Shown: one piece after another, positions 48,354 to 55,857 of the stretch
Numbering within the stretch: the first letter of the stretch is position 1
Layout of the letters: every line of letters starts with the position of its first letter
NCBI RefSeq assembly: GCF_013359685.1
Contig: NZ_JABFMV010000005.1
Coordinates: 62,001-126,000 of the forward strand
Origin: Leifsonia sp. C5G2
GTDB taxonomy: Bacteria > Actinomycetota > Actinomycetes > Actinomycetales > Microbacteriaceae
DNA length: 64,000 bases
Reading direction: 5' to 3'
The notes under the pieces: model-generated
What the model saw: only the letters and a program-made list of their open reading frames with translations
Databases searched by the model: none
What the model was told of the DNA's origin: nothing
Program-made: the position numbers and the translations under genes

Positions 48354-50714
48354 TTACGGCTCGCCGCCAGTGGTCGTCGGACGGGCGATGTGGATCGCGT
48401 CGGCCACCAGGCGCGGGTACTCATCCTTCTGAATTCTGCTGATCGCGTCTTTGGTGCCGTCCGCCCAGGGCTGGTCAATCGACACGAAGGACACCTGATC
48501 TGCTCTGAGGAGGGTTGCCGCCTTAAACCGTTTCCGGATTTCTTCTGCGCGTTTGGAACCCCCACCGACTTCACCATTCGATTTCACTTCGCAAACGACA
48601 AGTCGGTCGCCCATGCGAGCGATCAAATCGATCTCGAACTGCTTCTTGGGCGGCTGGGAAAGCGTCATGAATTCGAGCTCATGCGTATCGCGGTAGAGCC
48701 ATGTTTGGCCTCGGAAATGAGCCGCCGCGAGTAGGACAGCATCCCCGTTTGACTTCATTAGGGCGCGAAGGGCGGGATGGAGATCATAGAACCACGACGG
48801 CTCTTCTCCATCTCGACGCCATCGTGGACTGGAGAGCGTGTTGATGGCGCCACAACGTGGGCAGGGGTAGCGGATCCCAAGATCGTCCATCGTGACAAAA
48901 AAGACCTCCTCGCACTCAGCACAGTTGAGGACCAACCCTTGGGTTACGATCTCGGCGGCCAGCAGATTATCCAAATGGTCTCGTCGGTTCTGGTCTCTTA
49001 TCGAGGGGGTGAGACGCTTGAGCGCTTGGTAGTTGAGGAGGATTCTGTCCGACACGACTACCCCGTCTCGGGCGGGGAACATTTCGCTGATAAGGGGTCT
49101 GCTGCCGTTCGGCATGAGGTATTCGCGAAGGTATGGGTGGAGTGGCCCGCTCACAACATCGATCAGTCGATCGCGTCCACCTAGGCGACGGGCAAGCAGG
49201 GCAGCATGCCGCCCTGCTTGTGAGATGCGAGTGGTGAGCTGTCTGGTGTGGGCCATCTCCGTCACCCAGTCCTCCAGTCCTGGTATGCGAAGGGTGGGTC
49301 GTGCAACGCGACCCGGTAGCACCGTCCCGCCGAGGGTCACACCGTCTGATCCCGCCTCGAAACTCACCCCGCGCATCGAAGCCCGAATGCTGACCGGTTG
49401 ATCATTGCTCGCGGCAAGGAGGGACTGGGGTGGGAGCCCGCGACCCCCAGGCATCGCGGTCTGGTCAAAGTCGACGTCAACAATCCACGCTGGCCTTTGT
49501 ATGTGTTGGAAGCGTGGTCGTTGGGGCAGAGGGGAGTCTAGTGGCGTCACCAGTTCGAACGTGCCCCTTTCCGATTCATTTACCGGGACGGCCACAGTCG
49601 TCCGGGTCGAGATGTGATCGGTGAGCATGAGTCGAAGCGGCGCGTCGTCGAAGGGAGGCCAATCGCGGCTCAGACGTGGAGAAACGCGGGTATCCAGCGG
49701 TCGTCCATTCATCGTGACGATGTGATGGTCATCGAACGTGAGCGCAAGGGCGTCCACTTCGGACTCTTTGAGGGACGCGCTGATGAGGTGGATAGTCTGC
49801 GTCCCGTGGACAAGTGTTTGAAGTTCGGAGCGCAGCTGCCATGACCGCGGGAAAGCCTCTCGGACGTTCTCGGGCGTCAGCCAAATCGCAGAGCCATGAA
49901 GCCTCAGGAACGCCAATGCAAGACCGAAGTCCTGGGCAGTGTCGCCGATGACGATGACGAGGCCGTTGGTGGGCCAACCGCGACGCAACGCCGTCGTGTC
50001 GTCGGAGAGGGCTTCAAACGCGCTACGGACTTGTTTCTGCTCTGCCGCGGATTGTCCCCACTCCATCTGTGCCGGCAGCCGGTCAACTGTCGGGTTCATG
50101 AGCCACCAGATGAGCGCGTCGTTCGAGGGCTCAGTGTTGGGGGATTCGTGGCGTACGACCCCGGCAACCGCTCCCGCAAAGAGCGCGGCGTCGCCAGTCC
50201 ACGACGGGTCCGTGGCGAAGTACTCGGTGGCTTCCAGCTGTTTGGCCGTCTCGGTGTCGTTGTTCGGCGACAGCCTGGGGTGGCCGATCGGCGGTACCCC
50301 TCCGATGCTGGACTGCATAACCGAAGTCGCCTCAAGTAGCCGGGTGATAGCCATCTGAGTGTCGCCGCCAGATACCCGTCCCTGGGAAATCGTGGACCAG
50401 TCCTCACTTCGCGGCTGGGTGCGGGCAACCCACTCCGGTGACAGCTTGGCCCAGGTGCTTGGCGGAGCAGTGAGCAGCTCTATCCGGTCGGGGTCGAATG
50501 CAGTGCAGGCTCGGACGAGTTCTTCATCGACACTGCCATCTTCGTCATAGGGGACGATTAGGTGGCCGCCGCCGCCCCATTCGCCGGTGACGGTTTCGAG
50601 TGCGAGGCGTGCCCAACCGCGCCAGTTCTCCCAGCCCGGAAAGAGGAGCGCTACCCGCGGTGGACGCAGACCGATCATGGCGGTTCGGTATCCGGGCGTC
50701 ATCGACGAAGCCAT
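48354..50714 (-). CDS. Large protein with zinc ribbon and PD-(D/E)XK nuclease motif
   Basis: This 786-residue orphan has its start fixed by the SD AGGAGG seven bases before ATG 50714. An N-terminal Rossmann-like part contains RVALLFPGWENWRGWARLAL and HLIVPYDEDG. A second alpha/beta region has GLVIVIGDTAQDFGLALAFL. A zinc ribbon follows at residues 598-621 (C598-x2-C601, C618-x2-C621). The C-terminal domain has FEIDLIARMGDRLVVCEVKSN (D696, E709, K711), the PD-(D/E)XK/Mrr-type nuclease core. Together with the flanking antitoxin-like genes this suggests a defence or toxin nuclease. No established system with this architecture is known to me. Confidence 0.75.
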   Translation of the reverse strand: MASSMTPGYRTAMIGLRPPRVALLFPGWENWRGWARLALETVTGEWGGGGHLIVPYDEDGSVDEELVRACTAFDPDRIELLTAPPSTWAKLSPEWVARTQPRSEDWSTISQGRVSGGDTQMAITRLLEATSVMQSSIGGVPPIGHPRLSPNNDTETAKQLEATEYFATDPSWTGDAALFAGAVAGVVRHESPNTEPSNDALIWWLMNPTVDRLPAQMEWGQSAAEQKQVRSAFEALSDDTTALRRGWPTNGLVIVIGDTAQDFGLALAFLRLHGSAIWLTPENVREAFPRSWQLRSELQTLVHGTQTIHLISASLKESEVDALALTFDDHHIVTMNGRPLDTRVSPRLSRDWPPFDDAPLRLMLTDHISTRTTVAVPVNESERGTFELVTPLDSPLPQRPRFQHIQRPAWIVDVDFDQTAMPGGRGLPPQSLLAASNDQPVSIRASMRGVSFEAGSDGVTLGGTVLPGRVARPTLRIPGLEDWVTEMAHTRQLTTRISQAGRHAALLARRLGGRDRLIDVVSGPLHPYLREYLMPNGSRPLISEMFPARDGVVVSDRILLNYQALKRLTPSIRDQNRRDHLDNLLAAEIVTQGLVLNCAECEEVFFVTMDDLGIRYPCPRCGAINTLSSPRWRRDGEEPSWFYDLHPALRALMKSNGDAVLLAAAHFRGQTWLYRDTHELEFMTLSQPPKKQFEIDLIARMGDRLVVCEVKSNGEVGGGSKRAEEIRKRFKAATLLRADQVSFVSIDQPWADGTKDAISRIQKDEYPRLVADAIHIARPTTTGGEP

Positions 50715-50835
50715 TCTGTGCCTCCTAGGCAGAAACTCTCAAGACAGCGCGGGCGCCACACAACCGGCACCCTCACCGATCCAATGCACCTTGCGAGGCT
50801 CGGTCTTGAAAGCGCTCGGCGTGTGGCCGGGACCT

Positions 50836-51471
50836 TCACGACTGCAGGAAGGAGTCGAGGATGTCGACGACCTCCTGCGGGTCGCCGCCGAGGCGCAGCC
50901 ATTCGACCGGCGTCACTTCGCGGCCGTCGATCAGGAGGTCCTCCTGCGGCGTGGCCATGAAGTTCTGCAGGCTCGCTGGGTGCATGTCGGCGGGCACCGC
51001 AGCGATCAGCTGCGACAGCCCGGGCAGCACAGGCTGCTTCGGGTCGTCGGTGAACTGCCAGGCCGGGAGTCGGCGCTTGCCGCCGATCATGAAGCCGATC
51101 AGGCCGCCCTTGCTCAGACGGTGACGAACCCGCGAGGAATCGATGCCAAGACGCTGGGCGGCCTCGGCAGCGCTGAGCGAGCCGGTGACCGCCTCCAGGC
51201 GCGTCCGACGCTCAAGCTCGGCGAGGTCCCCGCGGGCGACGCTCGCCTCCACCTCGGCCAGGCGCTCCGGAGTGAAGGTGCCCGATTCGATCAGGAAGGC
51301 GACCTGCTCCTCGGTCAACGCGCCGCCGCGCGGCTGGCGCCGCTTGAGGACATCGGCGGATTCGCGAATCAGCGCGATGACCAGCTCCTCGTCGCGGCCT
51401 TGGGACCGGGCCGTGTCCATGAGGTAGTGCACGCTGGCCTCTAGCCCTTCGGGTGTTGCTTCGATGGACAC
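50836..51471 (-). CDS. HTH protein with antitoxin-like C-terminus
   Basis: This 211-residue protein starts at GTG 51471 with an excellent SD (GAGGAGG). It has a middle segment SAAEAAQRLGIDSSRVRHRLSKGGLIGFMIGGKRRLPAWQF (MerR/excisionase-like HTH followed by a basic wing). Its C-terminus, TPVEWLRLGGDPQEVVDILDSFL, resembles the toxin-binding end of Xre/MbcA-type antitoxins. ATGs at 51501 and 51525 are alternative starts. It precedes the nuclease-motif gene by 121 bases on the same strand. Confidence 0.72.
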   Translation of the reverse strand: MSIEATPEGLEASVHYLMDTARSQGRDEELVIALIRESADVLKRRQPRGGALTEEQVAFLIESGTFTPERLAEVEASVARGDLAELERRTRLEAVTGSLSAAEAAQRLGIDSSRVRHRLSKGGLIGFMIGGKRRLPAWQFTDDPKQPVLPGLSQLIAAVPADMHPASLQNFMATPQEDLLIDGREVTPVEWLRLGGDPQEVVDILDSFLQS

Positions 51472-51780
51472 GTCGCCTCCTCTGCTCTGGATTGTATGCA
51501 TCGTTTGAGTTGAGGTAAGGCACATGGCGACTCTCCGTTGCTCTGATCGAGCCCTCTGTTTGCGCAAAGACGCTCTCGGAGGTCTCGGCTACATCAGGCG
51601 CGGTCAGAGCTTCGGGAAGCTGTCGACGATTCGAACGACCGCATCCGGGTCGCACCCTTCGGATCAAGCGTTCTCGGTGGATACGCCAGACATTGTTCGC
51701 GGCGCTGTCAGTCCTTGCCCACGCGTTTTGGGATAACCGCCTAAGGCATTGCATACTCTGAGACTCGAGGAGGCGCTGCA
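51472..51780. other. Intergenic divergent promoter region
   Basis: No gene is seen in these 309 bases between the HTH gene (minus) and the DUF4238 gene (plus). The sequence is relatively AT-rich near 51730-51760 (GCATTGCATACTCTGAGAC), where a -10-like element could sit, but no firm promoter is assigned. Confidence 0.35.
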
Positions 51781-52503
51781 GTGAAGGTGAAACGTGCGCA
51801 CATGGTGTCTAAGAGCTATATCCGAGCATGGGCAGACGCGAGGGGCCGCGTCGACGTCCTCGATATCCAACAGGGTCGTGGCTTTCCCTCCTCTGTCGAG
51901 AATGCCACTGTCGTGAGCTACGCATATGACCCGGAGGTCCTGACCCAGGACCTGGAGAACGACTACGCGCGTATAGAAGACCGCAGTGTCCCGGTGATCC
52001 TGAAGTTGCGCCACGCACATATGTTGACGCCCGTCGAAAAGAGCGCAATGGTCTCCTTCCTCGATATGCACCTCGATCGGGGTCGGTACGCGGATCAGGT
52101 CAAGATCCGCACCCCCGCTTTACTGCTAAAGACGGATGGACAGATCGAGTATGCCGAACTGAGCCTGGGGGACAGACTGCTCCTGTCGCAGTACCTCGGA
52201 GATGTCACCAGGCTGACCGCGCTCGGACTCGAACAATGGCCGTGGCAAGTGAGAGAGGCACAACACCTTGCAACCGGAGACGGTGCGGTGCTCCTTTGGC
52301 GAGAAACCAATGGTGCCGAGATCTCGACCGTTTCGTTCCCGCTGTCCCCGACGCAACTTCTGGTGATCGGCCAGGATCTCCCGAACGACGTTCCGCTCAA
52401 CACATTGCTCGCAAGGAACTGCAGGCGGTGGATCGTGGGAGTCCTCGGAACACTCAATCGAATTCAGGCTGCAGTTGTTGCGGCTCGACGATCTGAGGAC
52501 TGA
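51781..52503 (+). CDS. DUF4238 family protein
   Basis: This 240-residue protein starts KVKRAHMVSKSYIRAWADARGRVDVLD, the defining HxVSKxYLxxWA motif of DUF4238. It has DMHLDRGRYADQVKI and a helical end. DUF4238 proteins are found in defence islands and on mobile elements, and the catalytic role is unknown. The SD GAGGAGG precedes the GTG start. It is convergent with the small ORFs at the end of the transposition operon, overlapping one of them at the 3' end. Confidence 0.85.
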   Translation: MKVKRAHMVSKSYIRAWADARGRVDVLDIQQGRGFPSSVENATVVSYAYDPEVLTQDLENDYARIEDRSVPVILKLRHAHMLTPVEKSAMVSFLDMHLDRGRYADQVKIRTPALLLKTDGQIEYAELSLGDRLLLSQYLGDVTRLTALGLEQWPWQVREAQHLATGDGAVLLWRETNGAEISTVSFPLSPTQLLVIGQDLPNDVPLNTLLARNCRRWIVGVLGTLNRIQAAVVAARRSED

Positions 52504-52588
52504 TCTCACGATCGTCTGCTGCACGCTTCCCGCAGTGATCGCGTACAACCGCGGCGAAGGAGACGATATCGACCGGCAGCTCACCCAT
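52454..52588 (-). CDS. Small coupled ORF at the end of the tniQ operon, 44 residues
   Basis: A TAATG stop-start overlap with the preceding 56-residue ORF leads to MGELPVDIVSFAAVVRDHCG, and the frame ends QQLQPEFD. It is acidic and soluble. It overlaps the 3' end of the convergent DUF4238 gene by 50 bases. Coding status rests on the coupling, and I do not know a family. Confidence 0.42.
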   Translation of the reverse strand: MGELPVDIVSFAAVVRDHCGKRAADDREISPQIVEPQQLQPEFD

Positions 52589-52758
52589 TAGCCACGCGAG
52601 TCGAAGCCGATTGGCCATGCCCCGTGGACGGCAGCCGCGTTCACCAATACGCCAACCCCTACTTCGCCAAAGGACGTAATGTCCACGAATTCACCCCTCG
52701 TGTGCGACAGGTGCGGGCCAGCCCCGCAGTCATCGTCCGTCAATGGAATCGCGGTCAT
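52588..52758 (-). CDS. Small coupled ORF after tniQ, 56 residues
   Basis: MTAIPLTDDDCGAGPHLSHT begins a 56-residue frame that has FVDITSFGEVGVGVLVNAAA in the centre. It starts with an ATGA overlap on the tniQ stop, with an SD-like GGAAA. It is acidic and has one Cys and two His near the front (DDDCGAGPHLSH). It could be a small accessory factor for transposition, like the extra small genes of Tn7 relatives, but no homologue is known to me. Confidence 0.55.
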   Translation of the reverse strand: MTAIPLTDDDCGAGPHLSHTRGEFVDITSFGEVGVGVLVNAAAVHGAWPIGFDSRG

Positions 52759-54743
52759 GATTGGTTTCCTTCCTTGAGCCGTGGGGGCAATACGTCTCGC
52801 CACTCCCGATGCGTGATCCGGTGCGGAGCGGGGCGGGGGGCAGCGTCGATTGCCCGTTGAATCCGCCGAGGTGACACCTGAAGTTGCTCGGACAGGCGCC
52901 GGAGGCTGTAGACGCCACTCATCAAGAGGTAGTGGAGCCGCCCGAGGTCGAGATCCAAGATCTCTTGACCAGGCCATTTGATGCTCGTGACCGGTTTGGG
53001 TGACCAAGTGATTGGTTCTTCGATTCCTTGATTCAGCAAGAATGCCTGGCCGTATCGGTCGAGCGCCGTCTGTAAGTCCGTAGTCAGTTTCGTGCAGAAC
53101 ATCGTGTACTCAGCGGTGTCATCGTGGCTAGTCCCGACCCGCATGTCATCGGGCAGTTCTCGTAGACCGGTACCCGTGATCCGCTGCCACAGGTATCGGC
53201 GCGCGTTGAGTGGGCGTCGACTTCCACCGCGGTTGATTCGGATGCTCTCTGCCAGTAGCTTCCAATGCTCGAGCGGGAGAAGCTGGCGAGAGGGCAGTTC
53301 GCGTCGCCGCGGGTAGTTGATGACAACGTCGCTTTCGTCGACGATGTGGGCGAGTTCGCTGACGCCTGCTAGCAACATGTCGGCCTGGGTGGGCCGGCCC
53401 AGCATGTTCGGTCGAAGCATGGCGGCGAAATGGGTGTCTTCGGGCAAGGTTGACCAGTCCCATGAGCCCGCAACGCGCACGACGGAGGCTAACGAACGGG
53501 CGAGAGTCGGCGCGTCGACCGGCCCGTCAACATCAAGCCGGCTGCACCACTCTGGCCACAGCAACGTAGGAATGCTCGCGATGCGTTTCGCGCGGTCGTA
53601 GCCCACCGCCGAGTGCTCGGATATCGTGGCCGGCGTGGCCGCGCTATCCCACAGGAGGCGTTGGCCAGTAGTGAGATCGCGGTCGAGAGCCCGGAGGATT
53701 TGAGCCCGGAACGGTTGGGGAGCGGACGGCCACCTTCCGAGGAGTTCTCGTGGACTCCCTGGCCCAAACCCTACGTCTCGTGGGACGGATGCGGGAGTTC
53801 TGTTGAACGTCGCGTTTCGGATGATGGCTTTTGCGTGGGCTTCGTCAGTGTGGAGGAGTTCGAACGCCGCGCTAACGAGGGCGGCCATGGCGTAGGCGTT
53901 TCTTGGAGCGCTGACGCCGATGCGTTTCTCGTCGTCGAGGAGCCCTCGTAGTTCTACGTGGTCGAGGCCGCTCAGCTGCGCGATGTCCTCAAACGCTCGC
54001 GCGGCCCGTAGCCCGATGGCGATTGGTTGCAGGTAGCTCAGCAGTTCAATCGAGGTACCAGCGTCGACTCTTCGAATGATGCTTCGTTGTGCGCGCATCG
54101 TCGGCGACTCCTCATCGAGGTGAGTCGCTCCCCAGGTTTCCACAAGCGGGGCACCACACGGCACGGTTCGCGTCGCCCCCGGGGGTGCGACATTCGCTCG
54201 GCACATGGAGGGGTCAAAGCGGTCTCTATTGCGGCCACGCATCTCAACGAGGGCGCCTTGACACGCCGGGCAGGCGTCGTGAAGGAGTCGGCGGTGAAGG
54301 ATGCATGCGAACAGCCACGGGCTTCGCCAGTTGAGATGGAAGACGCCGGGGCTGCTTTTGAGGCAGTCCGGGCAGTACCGTGTGCCGGCTTGCCAGGACC
54401 AGAAGCCTTTGGTGGCAACCGTCGGAAGGGCGCGCTTGGACCCCATTGCAGCGAGCCATAGAAGTTTGCCGTGGAGGCTGGCCATCGTTGCGTCACTGAG
54501 TTTGTCTTCGGGGATGCCTGTCGCCGCGGCGATATTGGCTGCGATTTCCGGAGAAATCCCTGTCCCAATCGCGGATATGCGAGGCAACGGTAGCCGGGAG
54601 AGCCCGAACGAATCCAACAATGCACCTCGCGAGACGCCGAACGTTTCCCAAGCCCATCGGCTGATGGCTGTGTGCAGCCATTCGCCAGCAGCCAGCTCGA
54701 CGGGGGCGCCAAGTTGAACGGCTTTTCCCAAGGTCGGCGTCAT
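52755..54743 (-). CDS. tniQ: TniQ/TnsD-family transposition target-selection protein
   Basis: TniQ/TnsD proteins link target recognition to the AAA+ regulator of Tn7-like transposons. This one is 662 residues, long like TnsD. The N-terminal TniQ zinc-finger region is clear: YCPDC at about 123-127, a following segment with FACILHRRLLHDACPACQGAL (C147, H150, C158, C161). The C-terminal half is helical, with a possible DNA-binding end (LRRLSEQLQVSPRRIQRAID) reminiscent of HTH domains. The ATG at 54743 overlaps tniB (ATGA). A longer upstream in-frame start is rejected. It is the only TniQ seen. Confidence 0.9.
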   Translation of the reverse strand: MTPTLGKAVQLGAPVELAAGEWLHTAISRWAWETFGVSRGALLDSFGLSRLPLPRISAIGTGISPEIAANIAAATGIPEDKLSDATMASLHGKLLWLAAMGSKRALPTVATKGFWSWQAGTRYCPDCLKSSPGVFHLNWRSPWLFACILHRRLLHDACPACQGALVEMRGRNRDRFDPSMCRANVAPPGATRTVPCGAPLVETWGATHLDEESPTMRAQRSIIRRVDAGTSIELLSYLQPIAIGLRAARAFEDIAQLSGLDHVELRGLLDDEKRIGVSAPRNAYAMAALVSAAFELLHTDEAHAKAIIRNATFNRTPASVPRDVGFGPGSPRELLGRWPSAPQPFRAQILRALDRDLTTGQRLLWDSAATPATISEHSAVGYDRAKRIASIPTLLWPEWCSRLDVDGPVDAPTLARSLASVVRVAGSWDWSTLPEDTHFAAMLRPNMLGRPTQADMLLAGVSELAHIVDESDVVINYPRRRELPSRQLLPLEHWKLLAESIRINRGGSRRPLNARRYLWQRITGTGLRELPDDMRVGTSHDDTAEYTMFCTKLTTDLQTALDRYGQAFLLNQGIEEPITWSPKPVTSIKWPGQEILDLDLGRLHYLLMSGVYSLRRLSEQLQVSPRRIQRAIDAAPRPAPHRITHREWRDVLPPRLKEGNQS

Positions 54744-55855
54744 CGCCGCGCCGCTTCGGGACGAATGCCGTTGTCGAAGAGTGCGACGCGCTGCGTGCGT
54801 TGCCGTTCGACCTCGTATTCGAGGTCGATGCTGTCGAGGATTTTGCGGTTGATCGTCTCCTGCCCGGTGTCGATTGCGTGGGCCGACGCAAGATTGATCA
54901 ATAAGACCAGCGCGTTCAGGTATCCCTGTGTGCGAGCCCACATGTACATGCCGAAGCCGTCGCTGAGCCATCCGTCCTCAGAGGGAGCGTGGGCCAGGCG
55001 CAGCCGGTTCTCGAATGCGTATACCAGGTCGAGCCACGCGTCGCGTTGTGCGGTCGTGCCGATCTCCAGTTTCGGGACATCGACCCGAATCCAGCGTCCA
55101 CGAGAGTTGCGCGCGGCCACCTCGACGGCGGCGGAGCCGGCGCCATTGAGCACCCAGTCGATGTCTGTGCCGGCGAGGATGACGCGAAGCCCGTAGTTAG
55201 ACATCCATCGGATGATGTTGTGCACGTCACGCCCGGTCTTGCCGTCGAAGTTCACGTGCTGAATCTCATCGATGATGATCAGTTGCACCCCGCACTTCTT
55301 GATCGCGGTTTCGAAAGCGACTTGAGGGTTGCGATCGGATGGCCAGCGCAGTTCGGCGCACAGCAGTCGCAGGAGGTCGTGCCGTGTCATTGGTCCGCGG
55401 AGGTGGATGTAAAGGACCGGGCGGAAGACGACGAGTGGGTCTGCGTTTCCGTCCTCGAGGTCGATGCTGCGGTGGAGTGCGAGCCTGCTCATTTCCTCCG
55501 CTGCGTGAGTTCTAACGATGTGCGTTTTTCCGACGCCGGGGTCGCCGTTCAGGATGGGAATGTCCTGTTGGTGGAGATCCGATCGGACGGAGGAGTGTGC
55601 CAGCAATCGGAGCCGACCCATTACGTCGGTAACGACGGGCGTCTCGAGCAATGGCATTGTCCGGAGAAAGCGTGTCCGGCCGATCCGGAAGCGCTCGCGT
55701 TGGCGGCGGTTCATGGATGCGAGCGCGGCCCCGGTAGGACGTCCCGGGTCCAAGACGTGGTCCGCGCTGATCTCGCTGATCCAGGCGCGGTCTGTAGGGG
55801 TAAGCAGGTCAAGGTGATCCGCGGTGGCTGCCTGAAGGTTGGGGCCGAGAGTCAT
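54740..55855 (-). CDS. tniB: TniB/TnsC-type AAA+ ATPase
   Basis: This is the AAA+ regulator of transposition, 371 residues. Walker A is GDPGVGKTH at about residues 104-112 (K110). Walker B is LIIIDEIQHVNF at about 192-203, and sensor-like segments are NIIRWMSNYGLRVILAGTD. TnsC-like proteins polymerise on target DNA and connect TniQ to the transposase. It starts two bases before the end of tniA's stop region and overlaps tniQ by ATGA. Confidence 0.94.
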   Translation of the reverse strand: MTLGPNLQAATADHLDLLTPTDRAWISEISADHVLDPGRPTGAALASMNRRQRERFRIGRTRFLRTMPLLETPVVTDVMGRLRLLAHSSVRSDLHQQDIPILNGDPGVGKTHIVRTHAAEEMSRLALHRSIDLEDGNADPLVVFRPVLYIHLRGPMTRHDLLRLLCAELRWPSDRNPQVAFETAIKKCGVQLIIIDEIQHVNFDGKTGRDVHNIIRWMSNYGLRVILAGTDIDWVLNGAGSAAVEVAARNSRGRWIRVDVPKLEIGTTAQRDAWLDLVYAFENRLRLAHAPSEDGWLSDGFGMYMWARTQGYLNALVLLINLASAHAIDTGQETINRKILDSIDLEYEVERQRTQRVALFDNGIRPEAARR

Positions 55856-55857
55856 CG

